Shown here piece after piece: positions 55,029 to 62,804 of a stretch of DNA of 64,000 nucleotides; the first letter of the stretch is position 1; each line of letters begins with the position of its first letter. This stretch comes from CAMEON01 sp045128275 (GTDB taxonomy: Bacteria; Bacillota; Clostridia; Oscillospirales; CAG-272), in contig JBGVRH010000074.1 of the NCBI GenBank assembly GCA_045128275.1, forward strand, positions 62,001-126,000. Direction: 5' to 3'. A model generated the notes under the pieces. That model had not been told where the DNA came from. It ran no database searches and saw only the letters and a list, made by a program, of their open reading frames with translations. The position numbers were made by a program, and so were the translations under genes.

Positions 55029-55057
55029 TTGAAATTTTTTCGTCATTTTGATATAAT
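55029..55057 (+). promoter_or_regulatory. Promoter of ackA and perhaps the microcompartment operon
   Basis: TTGAAA (55029-55034), 17 bases, TATAAT (55052-55057). Confidence 0.82.
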
Positions 55058-55114
55058 ACATGGTGAATAGATTTGTCTTCTATCAAAATCCCCCCGGAAG
55101 GAGAACACGTCATC

Positions 55115-56314
55115 ATGAAAATACTGGTCGTGAATGCCGGTAGCTCGTCGCTGAAGTATCAGCTCTTTGATATGGATACGCGCGAGGTTCTGGCGAAGGG
55201 TCTCTGCGAGCAGATCGGCCCTGCGGGTAACATCACCCACAAGCGTCCCGGTAAGGCTACCTACGCCGAGAGCTACCCCATGCCCACCCACAACGAGGCC
55301 ATCGAGCTGGTCCTCAAGCTCCTCACCGACGCCGAATGGGGCGTCATCAAGAGCGTGGACGAGATCGGTGCCGTCGGCCACCGCTTCGCACACGGCGGCA
55401 AGTTCCAGTCCTCTCAGGTCCTCACCGAGGCCGAGATGGAGTACCTGGAGTCCATCGTTCCCATCAACCCCCTGCACGGCCCGCCCGCTATCAAGGGTGT
55501 GTACGCCTGCCGCGCCGTCCTGGCTGACAAGCCCCACGTCGGTGTGTTCGATACCTCCTTCTACTCCACCCTGGAGCCCAAGGCTTACATGTACGCCCTG
55601 CCCTACGAGTGGTATGAGAAGTACGGTATCCGCAAGTACGGCTTCCACGGTACCTCCCACCGCTACGTCGGCGCAAAGGCCGCCGAGTACCTGGGCAAGG
55701 ATATCAAGGATCTGAAGATCATCACCTGCCACATTGGCTCCGGCTCCTCCGTCACCGCTATCGACGGCGGCATCGCCGTGGACACCTCCATGGGCTTCAC
55801 CCCCCAGGACGGTCTGCCCATGGGTACCCGTTGCGGTGCTATCGATCCCTCCCTCGTGACCTACATCATGAAGCAAACGGGCATGACCCCCGACGAGATC
55901 GACAACGCCATGAACAAGAAGTCTGGTCTGCTGGGTGTCTCCGGCATCTCCAACGACGGCCGTGAGGTCTGGGCCGCCGCCGATGCAGGCAACGAGCGCG
56001 CACAGCTGGCCATGGAGCTCATGGCTCGCGGTGCCATCAAGCTCATCGGTACCTACACCGCCGAGATGAACGGTCTGGACGTTCTGGTCTTCACCGCAGG
56101 CGTGGGCGAGAACGATCGCCGCACCCGCGAGATGGTGGCCGGTAACCTGTCCTTCTTCGGCATCGACTTCGACGCCGAGAAGAACGCCACCGCTCCCCAC
56201 GGCGACATTCTGGAGATCTCCAAGCCCGACTCCAAGGTCAAGGTTCTGGTCATCCCCACCGACGAGGAGTACATGATCGCCTGCGACACCGAGGCTCTGG
56301 CCAAGGCTCTGTAA
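55115..56314 (+). CDS. ackA: Acetate/propionate kinase
   Basis: 399 residues. ASKHA-fold kinase with VVNAGSSSLKYQLF at the N-terminus, GHRFAHGG, the KYGFHGTSHRYV signature and VFTAGVGEND near the C-terminus. It converts acetyl, propionyl or lactyl phosphate plus ADP to the free acid and ATP. Its place directly upstream of the microcompartment genes, including PduL, which makes the acyl phosphate, suggests it harvests ATP from compartment products. The ATG at 55115 follows AAGGAG. Unlike the compartment enzymes it has no encapsulation helix, so it should be cytosolic. Confidence 0.94.
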   Translation: MKILVVNAGSSSLKYQLFDMDTREVLAKGLCEQIGPAGNITHKRPGKATYAESYPMPTHNEAIELVLKLLTDAEWGVIKSVDEIGAVGHRFAHGGKFQSSQVLTEAEMEYLESIVPINPLHGPPAIKGVYACRAVLADKPHVGVFDTSFYSTLEPKAYMYALPYEWYEKYGIRKYGFHGTSHRYVGAKAAEYLGKDIKDLKIITCHIGSGSSVTAIDGGIAVDTSMGFTPQDGLPMGTRCGAIDPSLVTYIMKQTGMTPDEIDNAMNKKSGLLGVSGISNDGREVWAAADAGNERAQLAMELMARGAIKLIGTYTAEMNGLDVLVFTAGVGENDRRTREMVAGNLSFFGIDFDAEKNATAPHGDILEISKPDSKVKVLVIPTDEEYMIACDTEALAKAL

Positions 56315-56332
56315 GGATCATCCCAAGGCTGA

Positions 56333-56393
56333 CCGCGGCTTACTACGCCGCGGCGGCCTCCCCCACAAGTACCCAATCTCCCGAGCGCGGGAG
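56333..56393 (+). repeat. Two hairpins between ackA and the aldolase gene
   Basis: CCGCGGC/GCCGCGG (56333-56339 with 56347-56353) and CTCCCG-AGCG-CGGGAG (56378-56393). Neither is followed by a proper U tract; a TTTTAAAAAAATTTTT stretch comes shortly after. They could attenuate or stabilise read-through into the microcompartment genes. Confidence 0.6.
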
Positions 56394-56443
56394 GTAAAGA
56401 TAAGTTTTAAAAAAATTTTTATACGCGAAAGGAAAACAAAACT

Positions 56444-57265
56444 ATGGCACAGTCTCCGTTCGAAATCAAGAAGGAAATTTGCGACATCGGTAAGCGCATC
56501 TACGACCACGGCTTCGTCGCCGCTAACGACGGTAACATCTCCGTCAAGGTTGGCCCCAACGAGTTCTACTGCACTCCTACCGGTGTTTCCAAGGGCTTCA
56601 TGACCCCCGACATGATCATCAAGATCGACGCTAACGGTAACAAGATCGACGGTAAGCTCAATCCTTCCTCCGAGATCAAGATGCACATGAGAGTGTATCA
56701 GGAGCGTCCCGACGCAAACGCCGTCGTTCACGCTCATCCCCCTGTGGCTACCGCCTTCACCGTTGCCGGTGTTGAGCTGGACCAGTACATCCTGCCCGAG
56801 GCTATTCTGACCATCGGTAACGTTCCTACCTGCGACTACGGTATGCCCTCCACCATGGAGATCCCCGAGTCCCTGATGCCCTACATCCAGAAGCACGACG
56901 CATTCCTGCTGAAGAACCACGGCGCTCTGACCGTCGGTAACACCCTGCTCCGCGCTTGCTTCACCATGGAAGAGGTCGAGTTCAACGCAAAGATCAACCT
57001 GTACGCCCGCCAGATCGGTGCCGGTGCCAACAGCCGCATCGACGAGATCTCCTGCCACGAGCTGGAGAGGCTGATGGAGCTCCGCAAGAAGATGGGTCTG
57101 CCCGGTAAGCACCCCGGCTGCAAGTCCTGCCCCAACAAGGGTACCGACAAGTGCAAGTGCAAGGACAACGCCGGCAAGTGCAGCTGCGGCCACGATCACG
57201 GTAACTCCGAGGACGCTCTGGTCGCTGAGATCACCCGCAAGGTTCTGGCCGCTCTGGGCAAGTAA
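56444..57265 (+). CDS. Class II aldolase with microcompartment targeting helix
   Basis: 273 residues. L-fuculose/L-rhamnulose-1-phosphate aldolase type: NDGNISVKVG, TPTGVSKG, the Glu of PSSEIKMH, and Zn ligands in VVHAHPPVA and LKNHGALTVG. Cleavage gives DHAP and L-lactaldehyde. After the catalytic domain (to about 220) comes a Cys-rich linker with eight Cys between residues 226 and 249 (CKSCPNKG, then CKCKDNAGKCSCGHDHG) and a C-terminal amphipathic helix, DALVAEITRKVLAALGK, an encapsulation peptide. Aldolases with such tails occur in fucose/rhamnose microcompartments of Clostridia and Planctomycetes. GAAAGG precedes the ATG. Confidence 0.9.
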   Translation: MAQSPFEIKKEICDIGKRIYDHGFVAANDGNISVKVGPNEFYCTPTGVSKGFMTPDMIIKIDANGNKIDGKLNPSSEIKMHMRVYQERPDANAVVHAHPPVATAFTVAGVELDQYILPEAILTIGNVPTCDYGMPSTMEIPESLMPYIQKHDAFLLKNHGALTVGNTLLRACFTMEEVEFNAKINLYARQIGAGANSRIDEISCHELERLMELRKKMGLPGKHPGCKSCPNKGTDKCKCKDNAGKCSCGHDHGNSEDALVAEITRKVLAALGK

Positions 57266-57310
57266 TTTCCCCAGTCGGAACCGTTACTTAAACAGAAAGG
57301 AAGAACCGAC

Positions 57311-58768
57311 ATGGCAATCAACTGGACTGAAGCGCAGGTTGCCGAGCTGGTCGCGAAGGTCGTCTCCGAGATCCGCTCCGGTTCCCCTGCTCCCTCCAAC
57401 AACTGGGATTCCACCCAGTACAACGGTCGCAAGCTGATCGGCGTTTACGCCACCATGGAGGAGGCCATCGCCGCCGCCGAGGCAGGCTACAAGGCCATCC
57501 GCGCCACCAGCGTCGCTGACCGCGAGAAGTTCATCACTTCCATCCGTAACTACTGCCGCGCCGAGGCAGGCACCATGGCCGCTCTCGGTGTCGCTGAGAC
57601 CAAGATGGGTCGCGTGGATCACAAGACCGCCAAGCACATGCTGGTGGCCGACAAGACCCCCGGCACCGAGGACATCGTGGCCGAGGCCAAGACCGGTGAC
57701 TACGGTCTGACCCTCACCGAGCGCGCTCCCTTCGGTGTGGTGGGTGCCATTACCCCCTCCACCAACCCCTCCGAGACCGTCATCTGCAACAGCATGGGCA
57801 TGATCGCCGCCGGCAACGGTGTGGTATTCAATCCTCACCCCGGCGCCATCGCTACCTCCAACTACGCAGTTGACCTGGTCAACCGCGCCATTCACGCCGT
57901 GGGCGGCCCCGAGGTTCTGGTCGCTTCCGTGGCCAAGCCCACCCTGGAGACTGCTGACGTGATGTACAAGCACCCCTCCATCAAGCTGCTAGTCTGCACC
58001 GGCGGCCCCGGCGTGGTCAAGGCTGTGCTTTCCTCCGGCAAGAAGGCCATCGGTGCCGGCGCGGGTAACCCCCCCGTCATCGTGGACGACACCGCCGACA
58101 TCGAGAAGGCTGCCAAGGACATCATCGACGGCTGCACCTTCGACAACAACCTCCCCTGCATCGCCGAGAAGGAGGTCTTCGTGTTCAACAACGTGGCCGA
58201 CCGTCTCATCGCAGGCATGCAGAAGAACGGTTGTATCCTCCTCACCCGCGAGCAGGCTGACAAGCTGGCCGAGGTGGTGCTGAACAAGAAGGTCAACGAG
58301 AAGACCGGCAAGGTCTCCTACGTGGTCAACCGTGACTGCGTGGGCCGTGACGCTCACGTCATCCTCGCCAAGATCGGCATCCACGTTGGCCCCGAGATCC
58401 GCTGCGCCATCGCAGAGGTTCCCTTCGAGCATCTGTTCGTGCAGGAGGAGCTGATGATGCCCATCCTGGGTATCGTCCGTGTCAAGGACATCGACGAGGC
58501 CATTGATCTGGCTTGCAAGGCCGAGCATGGCAACCGTCACACCGCTCACATGCACTCCAAGAACATCGACAACCTCTCCCGCTTCGCCAAGGCCGTGGAG
58601 ACCACCATCTTCGTCAAGAACGCTCCCTCCTATGCAGGTATCGGCTTTGGCGGCGAGGGTCACTCCACCTTCACCATTGCAGGCCCCACGGGCGAGGGTA
58701 TCACTTCCGCAAAGTCGTTCACCCGTCTGCGCCGTTGCGTGATGGCTGATCACTTCAGAATTATTTAA
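57311..58768 (+). CDS. CoA-acylating aldehyde dehydrogenase, PduP-like
   Basis: 485 residues. The N-terminal helix TEAQVAELVAKVVSEIRSG is an encapsulation peptide, followed by a short spacer and the dehydrogenase domain. The catalytic Cys is in FDNNLPCIAEKE; NAD-binding segments include ITPSTNPSET and VCTGGPGVV. It would oxidise lactaldehyde or propionaldehyde to the acyl-CoA inside the shell. It lies 45 bases after the aldolase with AAAGGAAG. The end SKSFTRLRRC-like tail is typical of PduP/EutE. Confidence 0.93.
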   Translation: MAINWTEAQVAELVAKVVSEIRSGSPAPSNNWDSTQYNGRKLIGVYATMEEAIAAAEAGYKAIRATSVADREKFITSIRNYCRAEAGTMAALGVAETKMGRVDHKTAKHMLVADKTPGTEDIVAEAKTGDYGLTLTERAPFGVVGAITPSTNPSETVICNSMGMIAAGNGVVFNPHPGAIATSNYAVDLVNRAIHAVGGPEVLVASVAKPTLETADVMYKHPSIKLLVCTGGPGVVKAVLSSGKKAIGAGAGNPPVIVDDTADIEKAAKDIIDGCTFDNNLPCIAEKEVFVFNNVADRLIAGMQKNGCILLTREQADKLAEVVLNKKVNEKTGKVSYVVNRDCVGRDAHVILAKIGIHVGPEIRCAIAEVPFEHLFVQEELMMPILGIVRVKDIDEAIDLACKAEHGNRHTAHMHSKNIDNLSRFAKAVETTIFVKNAPSYAGIGFGGEGHSTFTIAGPTGEGITSAKSFTRLRRCVMADHFRII

Positions 58769-58770
58769 TT

Positions 58771-58883
58771 GGGGCTCTGCCCCAAGCCCCGCTTAAACCC
58801 TTTTTGCAAAAAGGGTTTAAGAATCCCAAAAACCTTCAAATAAAGATTTTGGGATGTAGGGACCGGCGTCCCCGACGGTCCGA
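58771..58883. repeat. Palindromic intergenic repeat, copy 1, plus a REP-like unit
   Basis: GGGGCTCTGCCCC, then AAGCCCCG, then a loopless 30-base palindrome (58792-58821; CTTAAACCCTTTTTG arm), then ATCCCAAAA/TTTTGGGAT arms. The first parts correspond to the repeat at 60869-60933 with compensating changes. A REP-like GTAGGGACCG-CGGTCC hairpin (58857-58881) follows. It lies inside the microcompartment operon. Confidence 0.82.
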
Positions 58884-58923
58884 AAAACTCCGGTGACAAG
58901 TTTCACGAAAGGAAAGAAAAACA

Positions 58924-60150
58924 ATGGATATTTCCGCTAATCAGATTGAAGCCATTGTCCGCTCCGTGCTGGGTTCCATGAACACCTCCGCACCCAAGGC
59001 CGCAGGTAATCTGCCCAAGGTTGCCAAGGTGGCTATGCTGGTCGGCCCCAAGAAGATCGAGATCCAGGAAGTTCCCCTGCCTGAGCTGGGCGAGGACGAC
59101 ATCCTCATCAAGGTCGAGGGCGCAGGCATCTGCGGCACCGACGTACACGAGTGGAAGATGGATCCCTTCGGCCTTATGCCCGTGGTTCTCGGCCACGAGG
59201 GCACCGGCGAGGTGGTCTACTGCGGTAAGAACATCGTCAAGGACACCGCCGGCAAGCCCATCGGTGTTGGCGACAAGATCGTTACTTCCGTTATTTCTTG
59301 CGGCGACTGCTACCACTGCCGCATGACCCCCGGCCGCACCAACCTGTGCGCCAATCAGGGCGTTTTCGGCCTGATCGGTGACAAGAGAGGTACCGACGAG
59401 GGCAACCGTGCCAACGGTTGGTTCGCTGACTACATGCTCATCCGCGGTGGCGAGGCTTCCGGCGCGACCTTCTTCCAGGTCAACGAGCTGAACCTCAACC
59501 AGCGTATGATCCTGGAGCTGGCCTGCGTTTGCGTCCACGCTCTGGAGAGAGGCCAGAAGACCGGCCTTCTGAACTTCGGTTCCAAGGTTCTGGTGCAGGG
59601 CTGCGGCCCCGTGGGTCTGGTGATGATCACCGTTCTCCGCGCCGCCGGTATCAACCACATCATCGCTGTGGACGGTAACGAGGACAGACTGAAGGTCGCC
59701 CAGAAGATGGGTGCCAAGACCACCGTCTGCTTCAAGCGTCCCGACGAGGACACCCTCGACAAGCGCGTGGCCAAGGTTCAGGCCGTGGCCAACGGTGTCG
59801 GTGTTGACTTCGCCTTCCAGTGCACCGGCGCACCCGTCGCCGCCGCTGACATCTACGCTTATATCCGCCGTGGCGGCGGTATGTGCGAGATGGGCTTCTT
59901 CGTCAACAACGGCGAGTACTCCGTCAACCCCCACTTCGCTATGTGCAACAAGGAGATCGACATCGTCGGCTCTTGGGATTACTCCGCTGAGGACTACCCC
60001 AAGACCGTTGCCTTCCTGAAGCAGTGCCAGGAGATGAACATCCCGATCGAGGAGCTCATCACCCACACCTTCCCCCTCGATCAGATGAACGAGGCTATGG
60101 AGACCAACGTGGCGCAGAAGGGCATCAAGATCGCCTACATCGCTAAGTAA
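58924..60150 (+). CDS. Zn-dependent alcohol dehydrogenase with encapsulation helix
   Basis: 408 residues, medium-chain dehydrogenase family. The N-terminal MDISANQIEAIVRSVLGSM is an amphipathic targeting helix, then an Ala/Pro spacer. GAGICGTDVHEW and GHEGTGEVV carry the catalytic Zn ligands, CGDCYHCRMTPGRTNLC carries the four-Cys structural Zn site and VQGCGPVGLVM binds NAD. It would reduce the aldehyde to recycle NADH inside the shell, or oxidise lactaldehyde-derived diols. Compartments of this class more often use iron-type alcohol dehydrogenases, so the MDR type is notable. GAAAGG precedes the ATG. Confidence 0.9.
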   Translation: MDISANQIEAIVRSVLGSMNTSAPKAAGNLPKVAKVAMLVGPKKIEIQEVPLPELGEDDILIKVEGAGICGTDVHEWKMDPFGLMPVVLGHEGTGEVVYCGKNIVKDTAGKPIGVGDKIVTSVISCGDCYHCRMTPGRTNLCANQGVFGLIGDKRGTDEGNRANGWFADYMLIRGGEASGATFFQVNELNLNQRMILELACVCVHALERGQKTGLLNFGSKVLVQGCGPVGLVMITVLRAAGINHIIAVDGNEDRLKVAQKMGAKTTVCFKRPDEDTLDKRVAKVQAVANGVGVDFAFQCTGAPVAAADIYAYIRRGGGMCEMGFFVNNGEYSVNPHFAMCNKEIDIVGSWDYSAEDYPKTVAFLKQCQEMNIPIEELITHTFPLDQMNEAMETNVAQKGIKIAYIAK

Positions 60151-60167
60151 GCAAAGGAGTTACCGAT

Positions 60168-60518
60168 ATGGCAGCTCTTGGAATGCTTGAAGTATACGGA
60201 TTCGCCACCTCCATCGTCGTCGCCGATGCCTGCGCAAAGGCCGCTGACGTAAAGATCGTGGCCATCGACCGCAACAAGCCCGCCAACGCCGACAAGTGCG
60301 AGGTGCCGCTGGTTATGGTCGTGAAGTTCGAGGGCTCTCCCGCCGCCGTCGAGGCTGCTCACGACGCGGGCAAGGCCGTTGCCGAGGAGCGCGGTCTGTT
60401 CATCACCTCGAAGATCATTGCTGGACTGGATCCCAGCGTGGAGTGGTTCGCACATCTGACCGCTACCGGCCGCGACAAGCTCCGCAATTACACCACCGTT
60501 GACGGAAAAAAGGTTTAA
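60168..60518 (+). CDS. BMC-H shell protein, 116-residue form
   Basis: Single BMC domain. It begins ALGMLEVYGFATSIVVADACAK and continues with VKIVAIDRNKP, then a C-terminal extension of about 30 residues (LDPSVEWFAHLTATGRDKL). It would form hexameric tiles with a pore lined by the loop after VAIDRN. Its start is 17 bases after the alcohol dehydrogenase stop. The sequence is well diverged from the other three shell genes here, which suggests a special pore. Confidence 0.92.
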   Translation: MAALGMLEVYGFATSIVVADACAKAADVKIVAIDRNKPANADKCEVPLVMVVKFEGSPAAVEAAHDAGKAVAEERGLFITSKIIAGLDPSVEWFAHLTATGRDKLRNYTTVDGKKV

Positions 60519-60575
60519 TCCCTCCCCGCAACGCCCAACTCACTCAAAAAATAAAATTTTAAGGAGAATATTACA

Positions 60576-60848
60576 ATGAACGAAGCTCTTGGTATGGTTG
60601 AAACCCGCGGTCTGGTTGCCGCAATCGAGGCTGCCGATGCTATGGTTAAGGCTGCTAACGTTACCCTGATCGGCTCCGAGAAGATCGGTTCCGGTCTCGT
60701 ATCCGTCATGGTCCGTGGCGACGTCGGTGCTGTTAAGGCCGCTGTTGAGGCCGGTGGCGCTGCCGCTTCCCGCCTGGGCGAGGTCATCGCAACTCACGTC
60801 ATCCCCAGACCTCACACCGACGTGGACAAGCTCCTGCCCTCCATCTAA
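60576..60848 (+). CDS. BMC-H shell protein, PduA/EutM-like, copy 1
   Basis: 90 residues, a canonical small hexameric shell protein: EALGMVETRGLVAAIEAADA, then VKAANVTLIGSEKIGSGLVS with the pore loop KIGSG, then the C-terminal IPRPHTDVDKLLPSI. It should be the main facet protein. It is identical in 89 of 90 residues to the gene at 61363. AAGGAG stands nine bases before the ATG. Confidence 0.95.
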   Translation: MNEALGMVETRGLVAAIEAADAMVKAANVTLIGSEKIGSGLVSVMVRGDVGAVKAAVEAGGAAASRLGEVIATHVIPRPHTDVDKLLPSI

Positions 60849-60868
60849 GGAACGATTCGCAGGGCTCT

Positions 60869-60933
60869 TGGGGCGCTGCCCCAAACCCCGCCTAAGGGAC
60901 TTTTGCAAAAGTCCCTTAGGAATCCCCAAAACC
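60869..60933. repeat. Palindromic intergenic repeat, copy 2
   Basis: TTGGGGCGCTGCCCCAA, then ACCCCG, then a perfect loopless 30-base palindrome at 60891-60920 (CCTAAGGGACTTTTG arm), then AATCCCCAAAACCTTT. Base pairs of the arms differ from copy 1 at 58771 but stay complementary. Confidence 0.85.
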
Positions 60934-60996
60934 TTTAATACAGGTATTTGAGGATTCACGTTCTTTGCCTACCAAACGAAAGCGAGGTACAAAAAC

Positions 60997-61281
60997 ATGG
61001 ATAAGGCAATCGCACTGCTGGAAGTCCAGGCAATGGTTACGGCCATTGTGGGTCTTGACGCAATGATCAAGGCCGCCGACGTGAAGCTGATTCACGTTGA
61101 AAAGAGACTGGGCGGTCGTCTTGTGACCGTGGTGGTCGAGGGCTCGGTTTCGGCTGTTCAGGCCGCCGCCGATGCCGGTAAGGCCGCCGCCGCTGAGGTT
61201 GGCAACGTCAAGCTCTGCGAGGTCATCGCACGCCCCCATCCCGAAGTCATGAAGTTCCTCCGCACCGATCCCATTCCCTGA
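60997..61281 (+). CDS. BMC-H shell protein, divergent
   Basis: 94 residues. MDKAIALLEVQAMVTAIVGL replaces the usual LGMVETRG start, and the pore loop reads VEKRLGGRL instead of KIGSG, giving a more charged and bulkier pore entrance. The end is CEVIARPHPEVMKFL. It is likely a minor shell component with a different permeability. It lies between the two near-identical shell genes, with GCGAGG as a weak ribosome site. Confidence 0.92.
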   Translation: MDKAIALLEVQAMVTAIVGLDAMIKAADVKLIHVEKRLGGRLVTVVVEGSVSAVQAAADAGKAAAAEVGNVKLCEVIARPHPEVMKFLRTDPIP

Positions 61282-61362
61282 TGGACGGCGCGGCGTAACA
61301 AAATAAGCTCCCCTTTTACACCAACAAACAAAAAAGTAAAATTTTCTTAGGAGGAAAATACA

Positions 61363-61635
61363 ATGAACGAAGCTCTTGGTATGGTTGAGACCCGTGGTCT
61401 TGTGGCTGCTATTGAGGCTGCCGATGCTATGGTGAAGGCTGCTAACGTTACTCTGATCGGCTCTGAGAAGATCGGTTCCGGTCTCGTGTCCGTCATGGTC
61501 CGTGGCGACGTCGGTGCTGTTAAGGCCGCTGTTGAGGCCGGTGGCGCTGCCGCTTCTCGCCTGGGCGAGGTTATCGCTACTCACGTCATCCCCAGACCCC
61601 ACACCGATGTGGACAAGCTCCTGCCCAAGATCTGA
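61363..61635 (+). CDS. BMC-H shell protein, PduA/EutM-like, copy 2
   Basis: 90 residues, differing from copy 1 only at residue 89 (Lys for Ser, LLPKI). The middle of the gene is identical in DNA to copy 1 over long stretches while the 5' third has several silent changes, a pattern of partial gene conversion. AGGAGGAAAATACA gives a stronger ribosome site than that of copy 1. The pore loop KIGSG is kept. Confidence 0.95.
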   Translation: MNEALGMVETRGLVAAIEAADAMVKAANVTLIGSEKIGSGLVSVMVRGDVGAVKAAVEAGGAAASRLGEVIATHVIPRPHTDVDKLLPKI

Positions 61636-61662
61636 TTGATCGGATCGAAAAACCGCGCGGGC

Positions 61663-61686
61663 GGAACCCTCTTTCCAGGGGGTTCC
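61663..61686 (+). repeat. Hairpin between shell gene and pduL
   Basis: GGAACCC (61663-61669) pairs with GGGTTCC (61680-61686). No U tract follows, so it may stabilise the upstream shell mRNA rather than terminate it. Confidence 0.6.
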
Positions 61687-61785
61687 CCCACCCCTTATAT
61701 ATAAATGGAAGAATGAATGCTCTTTTCCCGCTGAAAAGGATATTGATTTTTCAATTTGTAGTACATTAGAAAGAGGTTTTTGATC

Positions 61786-62445
61786 ATGGAACTGAACGCA
61801 AGCACCATTGAAGCCATCGTCAAGAAGATCGTATCCGAGATGGACACCCCCGCGGCCGCCGCGGACGACCTGACCATCCCGGTGGGCATTTCCAACCGTC
61901 ATATTCACCTGTCCCGCGAGGATCTGGACACCCTGTTCGGTGCGGGCTACGAGCTGACCCCCATCAAGGATCTCTCCCAGCCCGGTCAGTACGCCTGCAA
62001 GGAGCTGCTGACCATCATCGGACCCTCCATGCGTCCCATTGAGAACGTCCGTGTCCTGGGCCCCATCCGCAAGGAGAGCCAGGTGGAGATCTCCGTCACC
62101 GATTCCTTCGTGCTGAAGGTCAAGCCTCCCGTGCGCGAGTCGGGTAGCCTGGCAGGCTCCGCCCCCATCACCATCATCGGCCCCAAGGGTATCGTCACTC
62201 TGAAGCAGGGCTGCATCATCGCCAACCGCCACATCCACATGAGTCCCGCCGACGGCGCCCGCTTCGGTGTCAAGGACGGCGACTACATCACCGTGGATGC
62301 CTTCAGCGGTACCAAGCGCACCCGCTGGTTCGACGTGCAGGTTCGTGTCTCCGACAAGTTCTGCCTGGAGATGCACGTGGACACCGACGATGCCAACGCC
62401 GTAGGCTTCAAGAACGGCAGCACCGTCACCATGGTCAAGGACTGA
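61786..62445 (+). CDS. pduL: Phosphate propanoyltransferase PduL
   Basis: 219 residues. The N-terminal ASTIEAIVKKIVSEM is an encapsulation helix. The two duplicated beta-barrels carry the Zn-binding motifs SNRHIHLS and ANRHIHMS, which with a further His or Glu hold two Zn ions. It converts acyl-CoA and phosphate to acyl phosphate and recycles CoA inside the shell; AckA then makes ATP outside. I start at ATG 61786, after AGAGG, rather than the TTG two codons upstream. Confidence 0.95.
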   Translation: MELNASTIEAIVKKIVSEMDTPAAAADDLTIPVGISNRHIHLSREDLDTLFGAGYELTPIKDLSQPGQYACKELLTIIGPSMRPIENVRVLGPIRKESQVEISVTDSFVLKVKPPVRESGSLAGSAPITIIGPKGIVTLKQGCIIANRHIHMSPADGARFGVKDGDYITVDAFSGTKRTRWFDVQVRVSDKFCLEMHVDTDDANAVGFKNGSTVTMVKD

Positions 62446-62492
62446 TCGCGCAACCGACCGTCCGCATACAGTAGAAAGAACGGAGTACCATC

Positions 62493-62756
62493 ATGCTCAA
62501 GGGAAAAGTCGTGGGAACCATTGTTTCCACCAATAAATTCGACGCTCTTCGGGGCTACAAGTTTCTGGAGATCCAGCTCAAGGAAAAGGACGAGCTGACC
62601 GACCGCTACATCATCGCCGTGGATCGCTCCATCAGCGCAGGCATCGGCGAGGACGTTCTGGTGGTCACCGGCTCCTCTGCCCGTGCTGCCGTAGGGGACA
62701 TGAACGCCCCTGTGGACGCTGTGGTCGCCGGTATCATCGACAAGCTCCAGCACTAA
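62493..62756 (+). CDS. BMC-P pentameric vertex protein, EutN/CcmL-like
   Basis: 87 residues. Family features are MLKGKVVGTIVSTNKFDALR, then FLEIQL, YIIAVDRSISAGIGEDVLVV and GSSARAA. Pentamers of this protein cap the twelve vertices of the shell. It follows pduL by 47 bases. One BMC-P together with four BMC-H genes is enough for closure; no trimeric BMC-T gene is seen before the window ends. Confidence 0.94.
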   Translation: MLKGKVVGTIVSTNKFDALRGYKFLEIQLKEKDELTDRYIIAVDRSISAGIGEDVLVVTGSSARAAVGDMNAPVDAVVAGIIDKLQH

Positions 62757-62804
62757 TCTGATCCGCGCATTTCGCGCATAACTTTCAACAGAAGGTAAAG
62801 AAAA

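Noticed and set aside
54831..55070. Small open frame of 79 codons before ackA
   Set aside because: It includes a terminator-like hairpin and the ackA promoter, is AT-rich without a ribosome site, and its translation looks like random Lys/Ser/Phe-rich sequence.
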